Made by a program: the position numbers and the translations under genes. Of a DNA stretch of 64,000 nt, positions 27,362-36,805 are shown piece by piece. The stretch's first letter is position 1, and the number at the start of each line of letters is the position of its first letter. The notes under the pieces are model-generated. The model saw nothing but the letters and a program-made list of their open reading frames with translations. It was not told the origin of the DNA and did no database searches. The DNA lies in contig JAKLEA010000007.1 of NCBI GenBank assembly GCA_022711755.1, positions 1-64,000 of the forward strand, given 5' to 3'. The DNA is from Planctomycetota bacterium. GTDB taxonomy: Bacteria > Planctomycetota > Brocadiia > SM23-32 > JAKLEA01.

Positions 27362-28528
27362 TCAGATGAAGCGCTTTGGATTGATCGGATACACCCCCCA
27401 CTTGTCGCGGCAGCGCTTCATCTCAAGAATGTTCTCCTTCTTCGCGTCCACCGCCAGGGAATGGGTTGACCCCATGATAAAGCCTCCGCCCGGAGCGGCG
27501 TGCTCGAAGGCGTATCGGGCGTCGTTGCGGATATCCTCGACATTACCGAGGATGATGTGTTCATGCCAGATTCCTCCCCAGAGGCAAAGCCTGTCGCCCA
27601 CACGCTCCTTCAACCTCTTGATATCCATGCCCGCGCTGGCCTGGATGGCCTCGTAGGCGTCGTAGACCTCGGCCAGTTCGTCAATGATGGGCCACGTGTG
27701 GCCGCAACAGTGCTTGAGAATCTTCAGCCCGTGCTTGTGCGCCTCGGCTGCATGGGCCTTGTGCCACGGATAAACCATGTCGCGGTATATATCAGGGCTG
27801 GCCATCAGGGCCGTGCTGCTGCCCAGATCGCCGCACGGCATGATCCCGTCAACGCCAAGTTGCGCGTAAAGCTTCACGCTGCGGACCATCCTCCGCCCCT
27901 GCAACTCGGCGAGTTTCCGGCATATCTCCGGCTCAAGCACAAGGTTCATCCATCCATCCTCCTCGGTTGCGCCGAAGGTCGGGAAAGAAAGGTCGCCGCA
28001 CGTCACCATGATGAAATGCGTAGCCTTCATCTCCTTGACGGCGTGGCGGACAAGCTCCCAGCCGGAATCGTTCGGATCGCCGATCGGCTCCTGGTCAACC
28101 TTGTCAATCGCCTCCTGAATCCCCTCAAGCGTCGGCGGACGGTAGTTCTCCGTCTTCCGCTTGTATGGCATCAGGTCGTGCGTGGTGGCGGAGACGTGAT
28201 AGAGGTTTCCGCCGTCGTCCTCATATGTGATATCGTCGAGCTTCTTGAGGGGTTTAGGCTGGTATCCCTTGCCCGGAACGCCGCCGACGAAAACGATGTC
28301 CATTTCGAGAGCCTTGACCAGGTCAAGCCTGTCGCGTTTGTAGGACTCCACGACCTCTTCGCGCCGCCCGTCCCAGAGCGCCTGGGTTTCCTTCATCTTT
28401 GCCTGGACGAACGTCTCCCGTCCGAGGATGTCCTCGTAGACGTTGTAGTCAATCGAGTGTTCGCCCCACGGGATTCTGTCCGGTTCACGATGTTCAAGTG
28501 CGGCAAAGACGCGTTGGCGCGGAAGCAT
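27362..28528 (-). CDS. Uroporphyrinogen-decarboxylase-like (URO-D/MtaA-type) protein
   Basis: A 388-residue TIM-barrel protein of the URO-D superfamily, starting MLPRQRVFAALEHREPDRIPWGEH, the typical R-x-x-x-A-L-x-x-x-x-P-D-R-x-P opening. It carries a His-Cys-Cys-Gly-His stretch in LKILKHCCGHTWPIIDEL, where family methyltransferases bind the zinc that activates a thiol. This distinguishes it from true heme-pathway decarboxylases. Such proteins often move methyl groups between methoxylated or methylated compounds and corrinoid proteins. No corrinoid protein gene is present here, so partner and substrate are unknown. A site GGGAG lies upstream of the start; the gene follows the PQQ/methyltransferase fusion by 70 bases. 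Confidence 0.87.
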   Translation of the reverse strand: MLPRQRVFAALEHREPDRIPWGEHSIDYNVYEDILGRETFVQAKMKETQALWDGRREEVVESYKRDRLDLVKALEMDIVFVGGVPGKGYQPKPLKKLDDITYEDDGGNLYHVSATTHDLMPYKRKTENYRPPTLEGIQEAIDKVDQEPIGDPNDSGWELVRHAVKEMKATHFIMVTCGDLSFPTFGATEEDGWMNLVLEPEICRKLAELQGRRMVRSVKLYAQLGVDGIMPCGDLGSSTALMASPDIYRDMVYPWHKAHAAEAHKHGLKILKHCCGHTWPIIDELAEVYDAYEAIQASAGMDIKRLKERVGDRLCLWGGIWHEHIILGNVEDIRNDARYAFEHAAPGGGFIMGSTHSLAVDAKKENILEMKRCRDKWGVYPINPKRFI

Positions 28529-28598
28529 TCTTTCTCTCCCATGCAGATGTCGAAGACAAGTGTTTCACGACTCACAAACGCCGACAGCATAACGAACT

Positions 28599-31500
28599 TC
28601 AAGGCTGTTTGGGAATCCACTTCACGTTGCGGAATTTCGCCCCGGCGCAACCCCATGCGTAAAACGCGAACGTCCCTTTCGATGCCGTCACGCCGGTTGC
28701 GACAAGGTCCTCTTCCCCGTCAATGAAGACGGTCGCCTTGCCGCCCTCGATCCGGATGCGGAGCGAATACCACCGGTTCTGCTCGTAGCCGTCCTTGTTG
28801 ACGGCCAGAACGCGATAGGCGTTGCCGTCTTTGCGCGCGAGTATGTGGAATCCGCGCTGCCTGTCCATCGCCCACAGGTGGAAGCGCTTCTCCGATTCAT
28901 AACCGAACGCAACGCCAAGCGTATCGTCATCGCTTGACGCGATCTCAAGACACAATTCCCCTTCGCCGAGATTCTGCCCAGCCTTGTAAATCCGGAACGT
29001 CCCCTCGCGTTCCGCTGCCGGATCGGGATTCTCAGGGCTGCCTTTGCAGATGTTTGAAAGCTCGGTGACGACGCCCTCCTTCTCAGCCCAGTTGCTCGCG
29101 GGGGGATTTGCGCCGGGAGTGTCGAAAACGGACCAGTCCGGCCCGGCCATCGGAAGTAACGACGGGTCAATCGTGAAGACTGCCTGCGCGGGAATGCTTG
29201 TTTCAAAGAACTGAGGAGCGACTGTATGGGCTTTGACCGTTGCGCTCTTTTTCAACTTGAACGGTTGTTTGTATTCACGCTCCTGTGACCAAACATTCTC
29301 GGATGCGCTGAAAGAGTAATATATCGGCCCATCGCCTTTGATGGCTACGACAACCGGTTCCCGATATGATCCGCCCGACGGCGTTATCACGGGCGGCCTG
29401 ACGCCGTGACGCTGCAGTGCCATCGAGGTCTTGACGAGATAACTGCATATGCACCTGTCCGTCGCGTCGGGCATGATGGCCAACCCGCCTGCTGGAATCG
29501 TGTTAATCCAGCAGCCCGGGCGCGCCGGGCCATAGTTCTCATTCCCATAGCTCCCCATCAGATCAGTGTAACCCATCGTGGCGGAGCGATAGAGCAGCAT
29601 ATTCCGCGAGCCTGACACCGTACCGCAACCGTATGAGCGGGAGAATGCGAAATCCTTCTTCTCTCCCGTCAGGAGATTCCACGCGCCCGGCTCCGAGTAA
29701 ATCGTAGCTCCGTTCAGAACCGGACGCGAGCGATACGCGGCCTGAACATCCCAGAGCCTCGTCCCGGCGGACGCCTTTAATCCCGCCATCCTGCCGCCCA
29801 GTTCCGAACGCAGCTTGAACCGCGTGTCCTGATAGCACATGAGCAGAACATCGTGTTCCTCGCTCAACGCCAGCATTGTGCCGTAGATATCGTCGGAGTT
29901 CTGCCATGACGGTTTCCCCGTCGCCGCATCGAGCGCAATCAACTTCCCGCGCGGGAAATCCTGAGCGTCCGTCTTCCCGCCCTTGCCGGCAGTCTTCGGG
30001 TCGAGACGATCAAAGAGCGCCATCTCGCGGTCAATCAGGAATACCCTCCTCGCGCCTATGGTTATCGTGTTATTGCGGATGGAGCGTTCCGGCTTGAAGG
30101 TCCACTTCACCTCCCCGGTCTTCGCATCCATGGCAAAGAGCAGGACGGATTCCGTGTATTGGGTATCCATCACGGCGCGCAGGTAGCGGTATTCGACAAT
30201 GTGTTCCGTATTCGAGAGCGTCCCATAAAGCAAGCCGTCCTTGTACGCAATGTAACCCCAAACGCCCTTCTTCCCGTCGGGTTGCGGCGGCGCTTCAAAC
30301 GTCGCAATCAGCTTGCCTGTCACTCTGTCAATTTTCAGGCATTTGTCGTCGCCGGGTCTGAGGTAGATGCCGTCATCCGCGATGCAGAAATTGCTGCCCG
30401 TGCCGGCGGTTCCCATCAGGTGATCCTGATCGTATTCCTGGAGGATGTTCGGCAGCGGATATTCCCATAGTTTACGCCCGTTGTAGGGATTCACACACAG
30501 CAGCGCGTTCATGCCCTCGACGTAAAGACGTCCGTCCAAAAACAGCGGCGCAGGTCCGCGCCCGTGCCTGCTGGGCATCTGGAAGTTCCAGTCGGTGAAC
30601 CACAGCACGCCCAGCGGCCCTTGAAGAACAGTATCTTCGGAGCAATTCGTGTTTGCCGGATCGCGGTACTGGTGCGTCCACGTCCCAGCCCCTTCGAGGG
30701 GGCCGCGAATGACGCGCTTCATCATCCCCGGCATGCCCAGACAGGCAACGCCTCCAAACGGACGCAGGCAGTGATTCAACGCTCTCGAGCTGGAAACATC
30801 GCTTTCGGCGTCTTCGTCCCACTTATCCCATTTATCAAACTTCAGACCTTGTAAGACCGACATGCCGGATACGGCAAGATCAGCGAAATAATCCGGAAAA
30901 AACACATCAGAAGCATACGCGCGACCGGAGCTGGACAATATGAAATCCGGCTCGTGTATCGTGACTCGCGCACCATACAACCCCGCATAGTCCAGACGCT
31001 TGCGTGTTTCGGCGGCCTCTTTCGGATCGTCGGCAAAACCGCATATTTTCAGATTGGTCCTTTTGGCAAGTTCGTATGAGAGCGATCCGTCTCCACAAAA
31101 CAGGTCAAGGCAATATCCGTCGGTAACACCGCTCAGTTTGATGATCTCTTCCGCCGCCGCTTCGAACCGCGGATCAGGGGGATACGCATCGGGCTTCGGC
31201 TTCCGCTCAACAATTTTCGGTTCTCCCGAACCGCCCGCCCCAAAGCAGTAAATCCAACCTTTCGTCGTGCTGACCAGCAACCTGCCGTTTGAAACCGCCA
31301 GCCCCAGCGGATCGCCTTCCACGGGAAACGCCCACAACTGTTTCTGCGACTCCGCATCCACGGCGCAAACGCCGAATCCGTTCGCTCCTTTCCCGGCGGC
31401 AATAAACGTCTTGTCCGCCATCACAAGCGCGCTTCCACCGAAGGCGACCGGCGCTGACCACGATTCCTGAAGAACCCGCATCGGTGTCTGCCTGCCCTTC

Positions 31501-32564
31501 CGGTCGGGCTTCATCACGTCCTTCCAGAGAAAACACTCAACCTTCTCCCCCCGGCACGTAGCCATTCCGCCAGGGAATGACGCACTGATAGTCGGCATCA
31601 TGGGGCGGACACCCTCTTTCAGCAGGCCCGTGAGCAGGTCGAACGCCCCGCCGCGATTGAATACAACGTCCCCTACGGCCATCGTCTCCGCCCCGCCGCG
31701 ATGGGTGTTGGCCTGAAGCTGGAAGTGCAGGAATCGCCCGCCCTTGCGGTCAAAAACCGCCGGAACTCCGCGCCCGTTTGGGACAACCAGTTTATCCCCG
31801 GCTACCACAAGATATCCCTGCGGAGAGACCCCGCTGTTGGCGCTTGCGGTGGGATGCGGCTGGGACATGTTCATGGAACCGGCTGTGTCGTTGCGCCAGA
31901 AGAAATCCCCGCTCTCGGCCGGGGCCGCAGAAATGGCTATGTCTTCGGCCGTCCAAATCCCCTCCGCCCAGTACACAATGCCGTCTGCAATCACCGGGCC
32001 TCCCCTGACCGGAGAGCGCGCCATCATCCGGTCATTACCCAGAATCATGCTGCCGGGGGATAGCCGGATGGAATTGCGTCCCCACTGCTCTGAACCATCC
32101 TTCTGCGAAAGGCAATACAGGCGACCGTCGTCGCTTCCGACAATAAGCCTGTCCTTCCACAGTGCCGGTGCGAAGCGAACCGGGGCGTCGGTGAAGAACG
32201 TCCAGACCTCGTCCCCGGTCCTGGCGTCGAGGCAATAGACCTTGCAGTCCGCCGAACTGCCGAAGAAAACGCGGTCGCCTGACGCTACCGTGTGATACAC
32301 CTGATCGAAGGGCATCCGCGTGTCCCGCCCGGACCATGCGGGCTGCGGCGCGTGCGGCGATTTGTATATCCACTGCGGGGAAATCCTGGCGGGCAGCGTC
32401 TCTGAGGAATATCCGCTTCGCGAGGCGTCGCCCATGTACATCGGCCAGTCCGCGTTTGCCGCGTTCCGGCAGACTGCAACAGCGATCATAAAAAACGCAA
32501 ACGCCAGGCCGGACAACCCGATACGGCGCATCCTGCATCCATCATTCGATTCAAGCGTGTCCAT
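28599..32564 (-). CDS. Secreted fusion: PQQ propeller, inserted methyltransferase-like domain, chitobiase-type and LamG-like domains
   Basis: About 1321 residues from the ATG at 32564; a nearly identical earlier start (32585, GTG) overlaps the strong GGGAGGA site. Numbers below count from 32585. A Sec signal ends near residue 45. A PQQ-type propeller (repeats such as VYCLDARTGDEVWTF, LYCLSQKDGSEQW) covers about 46-460. Residues 490-625 form a SAM-methyltransferase-like insert with motif I LDLFCGDGS (493-501) and the next acidic strand. A second propeller follows to about 1060, then a chitobiase C-terminal-like domain (PPVITPSGGSYREPVVVAI) and a C-terminal LamG/DUF1080-like sandwich. The insert's cofactor site outside the cytosol is odd, so it may be a non-enzymatic relic. 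It leads a leftward run with a URO-D-like gene and xth. Confidence 0.8.
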   Translation of the reverse strand: MDTLESNDGCRMRRIGLSGLAFAFFMIAVAVCRNAANADWPMYMGDASRSGYSSETLPARISPQWIYKSPHAPQPAWSGRDTRMPFDQVYHTVASGDRVFFGSSADCKVYCLDARTGDEVWTFFTDAPVRFAPALWKDRLIVGSDDGRLYCLSQKDGSEQWGRNSIRLSPGSMILGNDRMMARSPVRGGPVIADGIVYWAEGIWTAEDIAISAAPAESGDFFWRNDTAGSMNMSQPHPTASANSGVSPQGYLVVAGDKLVVPNGRGVPAVFDRKGGRFLHFQLQANTHRGGAETMAVGDVVFNRGGAFDLLTGLLKEGVRPMMPTISASFPGGMATCRGEKVECFLWKDVMKPDRKGRQTPMRVLQESWSAPVAFGGSALVMADKTFIAAGKGANGFGVCAVDAESQKQLWAFPVEGDPLGLAVSNGRLLVSTTKGWIYCFGAGGSGEPKIVERKPKPDAYPPDPRFEAAAEEIIKLSGVTDGYCLDLFCGDGSLSYELAKRTNLKICGFADDPKEAAETRKRLDYAGLYGARVTIHEPDFILSSSGRAYASDVFFPDYFADLAVSGMSVLQGLKFDKWDKWDEDAESDVSSSRALNHCLRPFGGVACLGMPGMMKRVIRGPLEGAGTWTHQYRDPANTNCSEDTVLQGPLGVLWFTDWNFQMPSRHGRGPAPLFLDGRLYVEGMNALLCVNPYNGRKLWEYPLPNILQEYDQDHLMGTAGTGSNFCIADDGIYLRPGDDKCLKIDRVTGKLIATFEAPPQPDGKKGVWGYIAYKDGLLYGTLSNTEHIVEYRYLRAVMDTQYTESVLLFAMDAKTGEVKWTFKPERSIRNNTITIGARRVFLIDREMALFDRLDPKTAGKGGKTDAQDFPRGKLIALDAATGKPSWQNSDDIYGTMLALSEEHDVLLMCYQDTRFKLRSELGGRMAGLKASAGTRLWDVQAAYRSRPVLNGATIYSEPGAWNLLTGEKKDFAFSRSYGCGTVSGSRNMLLYRSATMGYTDLMGSYGNENYGPARPGCWINTIPAGGLAIMPDATDRCICSYLVKTSMALQRHGVRPPVITPSGGSYREPVVVAIKGDGPIYYSFSASENVWSQEREYKQPFKLKKSATVKAHTVAPQFFETSIPAQAVFTIDPSLLPMAGPDWSVFDTPGANPPASNWAEKEGVVTELSNICKGSPENPDPAAEREGTFRIYKAGQNLGEGELCLEIASSDDDTLGVAFGYESEKRFHLWAMDRQRGFHILARKDGNAYRVLAVNKDGYEQNRWYSLRIRIEGGKATVFIDGEEDLVATGVTASKGTFAFYAWGCAGAKFRNVKWIPKQP

Positions 32565-32674
32565 CATTCCTCCCGTGATTATCACAACCAGTTCCAGGTG
32601 GAATCCTGTTCCGGGAATTCATTATCCATCATAACGCCGGCGCGCAAAAACCGACGCGCCTTTCCGCCTGCATG

Positions 32675-32703
32675 TTGACACGGAATTTTAGTTCAGCCAT
32701 CAT
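32675..32703 (+). promoter_or_regulatory. Candidate sigma-70 promoter of the second PQQ gene
   Basis: TTGACA at 32675-32680 is followed, after 17 bases, by CATCAT (32698-32703), a 4-of-6 match to TATAAT. It lies about 60 bases before the preferred start at 32762. It would overlap or follow the two farther-upstream in-frame starts, which supports the inner start. This is a pattern match only. Confidence 0.35.
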
Positions 32704-32761
32704 TTACAGTATGAGGAATACAATTTCGACACAACTCTTTCATAACCGTTTGCGCAGCCGA

Positions 32762-34081
32762 ATGAACAGCATCACATTGGCGTTCTCATGCGTTCTCTGC
32801 GTCCTGACTCTCGCGGCATCGCCGGCATATTGCGCCGATTCCGGCGTTCCGGCAGCCCGGTTGATTACGTCAACAGAACCCGGCTGGCCGCAGTTCCGCG
32901 GACCGCGCCGGGACGGAATCTGTGACGAAACCGGGCTTCTGCCCGACTGGCCGGGGGACGGCCCGAAACTGCTCTGGAAGGTTGACGGGGTCGGCCACGG
33001 GTACTCCTCCCCCACGGTTGTCGGAGAGCGGATATTCATTACAGGAGACGTTGGCAAGGAACTGCGTATTTTTGCGCTGGACCTTCAGGGCAAGCATGTC
33101 TGGCAGGCGGCCAACGGCGGATACTGGAAAGACCCATACCCCGGATCGCGCTCGACCGTCGCCTTCAGCGCCGGACGCGTCTACAACCTGAACGCACACG
33201 GTCGCATGGCGTGTTTTGACGCCGAAACGGGCAAGGAAGTCTGGGCGCTAAATATCCTCGAACGCTTTGGCGGGAAGAATATCGGCTGGGGTATAAGCGA
33301 ATGCCTGCTGGTTGACGAAAAAAACGTCTATGCGACAGCCGGTGGTTCCGAAGCGCTTCTGGTCGCACTGGACAAGGCAACCGGGGAACTGCGATGGAAG
33401 AGCGAACCTTTGAACGACACGGAGGGCGAACGGGACTTGGAAAGCGCCAGCTACGTCGCCCCCATCCTCGTCGAGTTCGCCGGGCGGAGGCTCCTTATCG
33501 GCTGCTCTGTCCGGCATCTCGTGTGCGCGGACGCCGACACGGGCAAAATCCAATGGGTTAGGCGCGTGCCGACCACCTACCTGACCTTGACGGCCATGCC
33601 GGCTCTTGTCGGCAGCGACCGCATATTCATCACCGGCCCGCAGGGCAAGGGCGGCAAGCTCTTCCAACTGATCCCGCCAGACGGGAAGGCCGGACTTGTC
33701 GGAGCAAAGGAACTATGGAAAACAAAGCTCGATTCGGCACAGGGCTGCGTAATCAGCGCAAACGGACGAATCTACGGAGCGTTCTATCCCGAACACAAAG
33801 GATGGGCGGCCGTGGACGCGAAGACGGGCGAGGTCCTTTTCCAGAACACAGAACTGATCAAAGGTTCCTTCATCCTTGCCGACGCGCGGATGTACGCCCT
33901 CTGCGAGGATGGGCTGATGACGCTGCTTGAGCCTGCGGAAAAGACATTTGTCACGCACGGCAGCTTCCGCCTGATAAAGGACAAAACGCGCGACGTCTGG
34001 GCGCACCCCGTCATCCTGAACGGGCGGCTCTATCTACGATATCATGACACCCTGTACTGCTATGATGTCAGGTCAGGATAG
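32762..34081 (+). CDS. Secreted PQQ-type beta-propeller protein
   Basis: About 439 residues from the ATG at 32762, chosen because a clean signal peptide (MNSITLAFSCVLCVLTL, cleavage near P-A-Y-C-A) begins there; frames from 32672 or 32711 add a non-signal-like extension. The mature part starts WPQFRGPRRDGICDETGLLP, the standard opening of planctomycete PQQ-like propellers, followed by repeated blades such as FALDLQGKHVWQAANGG, ACFDAETGKEVWAL and LVALDKATGELRWKSE. Such proteins are usually structural or binding propellers, not proven PQQ enzymes. It is divergent from the larger PQQ fusion (gap about 200 bases), making a pair of exported propeller proteins. Confidence 0.85.
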   Translation: MNSITLAFSCVLCVLTLAASPAYCADSGVPAARLITSTEPGWPQFRGPRRDGICDETGLLPDWPGDGPKLLWKVDGVGHGYSSPTVVGERIFITGDVGKELRIFALDLQGKHVWQAANGGYWKDPYPGSRSTVAFSAGRVYNLNAHGRMACFDAETGKEVWALNILERFGGKNIGWGISECLLVDEKNVYATAGGSEALLVALDKATGELRWKSEPLNDTEGERDLESASYVAPILVEFAGRRLLIGCSVRHLVCADADTGKIQWVRRVPTTYLTLTAMPALVGSDRIFITGPQGKGGKLFQLIPPDGKAGLVGAKELWKTKLDSAQGCVISANGRIYGAFYPEHKGWAAVDAKTGEVLFQNTELIKGSFILADARMYALCEDGLMTLLEPAEKTFVTHGSFRLIKDKTRDVWAHPVILNGRLYLRYHDTLYCYDVRSG

Positions 34082-34335
34082 AGATACAGTCGGCGGCAAT
34101 AGGCAAGCCAACCCCTAGCGGCTGATATTTATGACACGCACTTGCCGATACTTCAGAACAATGAACACTTGATTCCACATCGGCCTTCTCGGAAGAATCC
34201 AGAAAGGAGAAATCTGCGTTGACAGTCCCCCTTGCTTGACGTAGCCTTCAAATATGATGTATGTGTCACAGAACTTTATTGGTTATGGATTTCAGGCTCT
34301 CGAATGCCCCAAGGTAATAATGGAACACATGTCAT

Positions 34336-35616
34336 ATGATGACTGACAAGAAGAAACTGGCTTTTCGTCTAAGCGCATTCTGTTTATCATTGATCATCAT
34401 CCTTTTGGCGCTGGAGTCAGCCAGTCGCTTTATGAATGGTTTTTCATTGACCAGGCCGATTTTACGGCGCAAGTGGCATCGAACAAAGAATCCGAATTTT
34501 TGGGACTTGGATCCATATAAATATTGGAGTTCAACATACTTGCAGGCAGTTTCAGCCAGCGATTCGTCCCAATTTGCCGACTGGCCCTGCCCGCTGGTAA
34601 TGTACCTGAATCCGAAGGTTAATCCCAAATTCATATATGCGCCGAATTCCGGAGTGGTTATATCAATGCTTAAAGGATTCCGAGAGTGTCGCGCCGGTGA
34701 AATGCCATACTGGTCCACAAACTCGTGGGGATTCAGAGGCGATGAATTCAATCCGATCCCGCCTGCCGGCACATTCCGCATCGTATGTATAGGCGCCAGC
34801 ACAACAGAAGGCCTTAGTTCCGGCCCAAACAATGCAACATATCCTTATTTACTCGGAATTGAACTCAATAAAATCATGCCTGGAATCAATTTTGAAGTCA
34901 TCAATGCAGGACACAGCGGTTATAACCTTGCCGATATTGAAGGAATCTGCCGCTTGCCCGAAAAGCCCGGCATAAACCTGCTTCATCCTGACCTGGTAAT
35001 CTTCTACGAATTGGTGAACAACATTGATTTTCAAAAATGGACTGACGCGAGGGTAGGCGAAGTTCCGAATAAATCCATCGCCCGAAGGCTGGAAGAACAT
35101 TCCGCTCTTTACTGGGTGCTATCCGCATGGTTCGACTGGGGGGTTATCCCCAAAGCGGATCATGCGTTCTTCCAATCCCCCCCTGATGAAATGGCGCGGT
35201 TTGAGAAGGAACTGAGAAAGATTCCGCGGGCTGTGAAGGAATTCGGATCTAAGTCGCTTATGATGACTTTCTGCACAACAATCAAACCAGATTTGCGCAT
35301 GCCGATACGACATTATTATGTTTATGCCGATCAGATGGAACACAAATGGCATCCATTCACCCGGGAAGAACTGATTTCGATCTTCGCCGCTTATAACGAT
35401 CGCATCCGTAGAGTCGCAGAGGAAGAATCGGACTACTTTCTTGATCTTGCCGCCGTCTATCCAAAGGATGAATCACTTTTCACCGATCCATTCCATTTCA
35501 CCAGGAAGGGCAATCAGCTTATCGCCGAAATCGTAAGCAAACACATCGCGGAGAAAGCGCTGATCAAAGAAATGCCCGGCATTACAAAAAAGTCCGGTAT
35601 AAAGGTTGATGAATAG
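34336..35616 (+). CDS. Membrane-anchored SGNH hydrolase-like protein
   Basis: A 426-residue protein with an N-terminal hydrophobic anchor (about 10-28). The SGNH pattern is visible: RIVCIGASTTEG with nucleophile Ser155, INAGHSGYNLAD, ELVNNID, and a terminal DPFHFTRKGN with the Asp and His. Such anchored acyl-esterase-like domains act on cell-wall or surface polysaccharides. There are two adjacent ATGs at the start and no clear ribosome site. Its base composition is visibly less GC-rich than most neighbours, hinting at transfer. It ends only 14 bases before the left end of the IS630 element, and before that insertion it was convergent with the M28 peptidase gene. Confidence 0.8.
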   Translation: MMTDKKKLAFRLSAFCLSLIIILLALESASRFMNGFSLTRPILRRKWHRTKNPNFWDLDPYKYWSSTYLQAVSASDSSQFADWPCPLVMYLNPKVNPKFIYAPNSGVVISMLKGFRECRAGEMPYWSTNSWGFRGDEFNPIPPAGTFRIVCIGASTTEGLSSGPNNATYPYLLGIELNKIMPGINFEVINAGHSGYNLADIEGICRLPEKPGINLLHPDLVIFYELVNNIDFQKWTDARVGEVPNKSIARRLEEHSALYWVLSAWFDWGVIPKADHAFFQSPPDEMARFEKELRKIPRAVKEFGSKSLMMTFCTTIKPDLRMPIRHYYVYADQMEHKWHPFTREELISIFAAYNDRIRRVAEEESDYFLDLAAVYPKDESLFTDPFHFTRKGNQLIAEIVSKHIAEKALIKEMPGITKKSGIKVDE

Positions 35617-35631
35617 GCTCATCCCCCCTAA

Positions 35632-35651
35632 TGTCATGTCCCAGAAATAAC
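35632..35651. repeat. Left terminal inverted repeat of IS630 element
   Basis: TGTCATGTCCCAGAAATAAC pairs with the right end (36786-36805), whose reverse complement is TGTCATGTCCCATAAATAAC, one mismatch. The transposase stop codon (35634-35636) lies inside it. Confidence 0.93.
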
Positions 35652-36716
35652 ATTGCAAAGTCTGGAGACCTTTTCCAGGATTGAATCGGCCGTGGCCGTC
35701 CATGTGAACGGCGCGCAGTCCGTATTGTATCCGGCAACGTAGCTCTCGATGTTGTCTATGAGCTGTCTGACGCTTCTGAACGATCCCCGGCGTATCGCCC
35801 GCTGCGTTATCAGGTTGAACCATATCTCAACCTGGTTGAGCCATGAGCTATACGTCGGCGTGTAGTGCACGTGCCAACCGGCATGCTCCGCAATCCAGCG
35901 CTTCACCCTGGCATGCTTGTGCGTGCTGTAGTTGTCCACAATCAGATGAACGTCCAGATCATCCGGCACATTTGCTTCAATGCGCCTCAGGAAGTCCAGG
36001 TATTCCTGGTGTCTGTGACGGCGTCTGCACTTTGTGACAACCTTGCCGGTTGCTATGTCAAGGGCGGCGAACAACGTCGTAGTGCCGTGGCGATAGTAGT
36101 CGTGCGTGACACCCTCGGCCCAACCCAGCCCCATCGGCAGAACGGGCTGGGTGCGTTCCAGCGCCTGTATCTGGCTCTTCTCGTCCACGCACAACACGAG
36201 AGCGTTGTCCGGGGGATTGAGATAAAGCCCTACTATGTCGCGCACCTTCTCGACAAAGAACGGATCTGTTGAGATCTTGAAATGCCGCTGCCTGTGCGGA
36301 TGGATCTCAAACGCGCTCCAGATTCTGTGAACTGTGGACTTGGACAGCCCCGTCTTATCGGCCATGCTGCGGCAACTCCACTGCGTGGTGTTCTTCGGCT
36401 TGCTGTCCAGGGTCTTCCTGATCAGGCCGGCCACCTGTTCGTCCTTGATTGAGCGCGGTCGGCCCGATCGAAGCTCGTCGTAAAGCCCCTGTATGCCCCC
36501 GCTCAGAAACCTCCTGCGCCACTTGCCGACGCTTGCCGCCGAAAGGCCAACCTTCTGTCCAATCTCCTTGTTTGTCATCCCCACGGCGGACATCAGCACA
36601 ATGTTCGCGCGACTGACCAGACTGTGCGGCAGGCTTCGGGATGAAGCAAAGGATTCCAGTTGCCGTGTCTCATCTTCGGACAGACATATGGGCTGCTTGG
36701 GGCGTCCGCTTCTCAT
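35634..36716 (-). CDS. IS630-family transposase
   Basis: About 360 residues from the ATG at 36716; AAGGAG seven bases upstream supports this start, whereas longer frames begin inside the inverted repeat. The N-terminal half is a helix-turn-helix region ([25 protein letters not shown], then SKSTVHRIW) that recognises the ends. The catalytic domain shows the DDE triad: first Asp in [17 protein letters not shown], second in [11 protein letters not shown], and the Glu in [16 protein letters not shown]. The reading frame is uninterrupted, so the element is probably still active. It catalyses cut-and-paste movement into TA sites. Confidence 0.97.
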   Translation of the reverse strand: MRSGRPKQPICLSEDETRQLESFASSRSLPHSLVSRANIVLMSAVGMTNKEIGQKVGLSAASVGKWRRRFLSGGIQGLYDELRSGRPRSIKDEQVAGLIRKTLDSKPKNTTQWSCRSMADKTGLSKSTVHRIWSAFEIHPHRQRHFKISTDPFFVEKVRDIVGLYLNPPDNALVLCVDEKSQIQALERTQPVLPMGLGWAEGVTHDYYRHGTTTLFAALDIATGKVVTKCRRRHRHQEYLDFLRRIEANVPDDLDVHLIVDNYSTHKHARVKRWIAEHAGWHVHYTPTYSSWLNQVEIWFNLITQRAIRRGSFRSVRQLIDNIESYVAGYNTDCAPFTWTATADSILEKVSRLCNVISGT

Positions 36717-36785
36717 TGGCATTCTCCTTGTCTCAGTATGGAACACTTCTTGGCCTCTATCCATACTGCAGCAAGTATTATGCCA

Positions 36786-36805
36786 GTTATTTATGGGACA
36801 TGACA
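36786..36805. repeat. Right terminal inverted repeat of IS630 element
   Basis: This is the partner of 35632-35651 with one mismatch. The next base, C36806, and the TA at 36807-36808 complete the reverse-strand TAG stop of the neighbouring peptidase gene. Confidence 0.93.

Noticed and set aside
27500..28726. A 408-codon plus-strand frame opposite the URO-D-like gene
   Set aside because: Antisense shadow; the minus strand has the URO-D family motifs and a ribosome site.
30950..31140. Two fused genes at the methyltransferase-like insert of the PQQ protein
   Set aside because: The frame is continuous through both joins and propeller sequence resumes afterwards in the same frame, so I keep it as one protein, although an assembly join remains possible.
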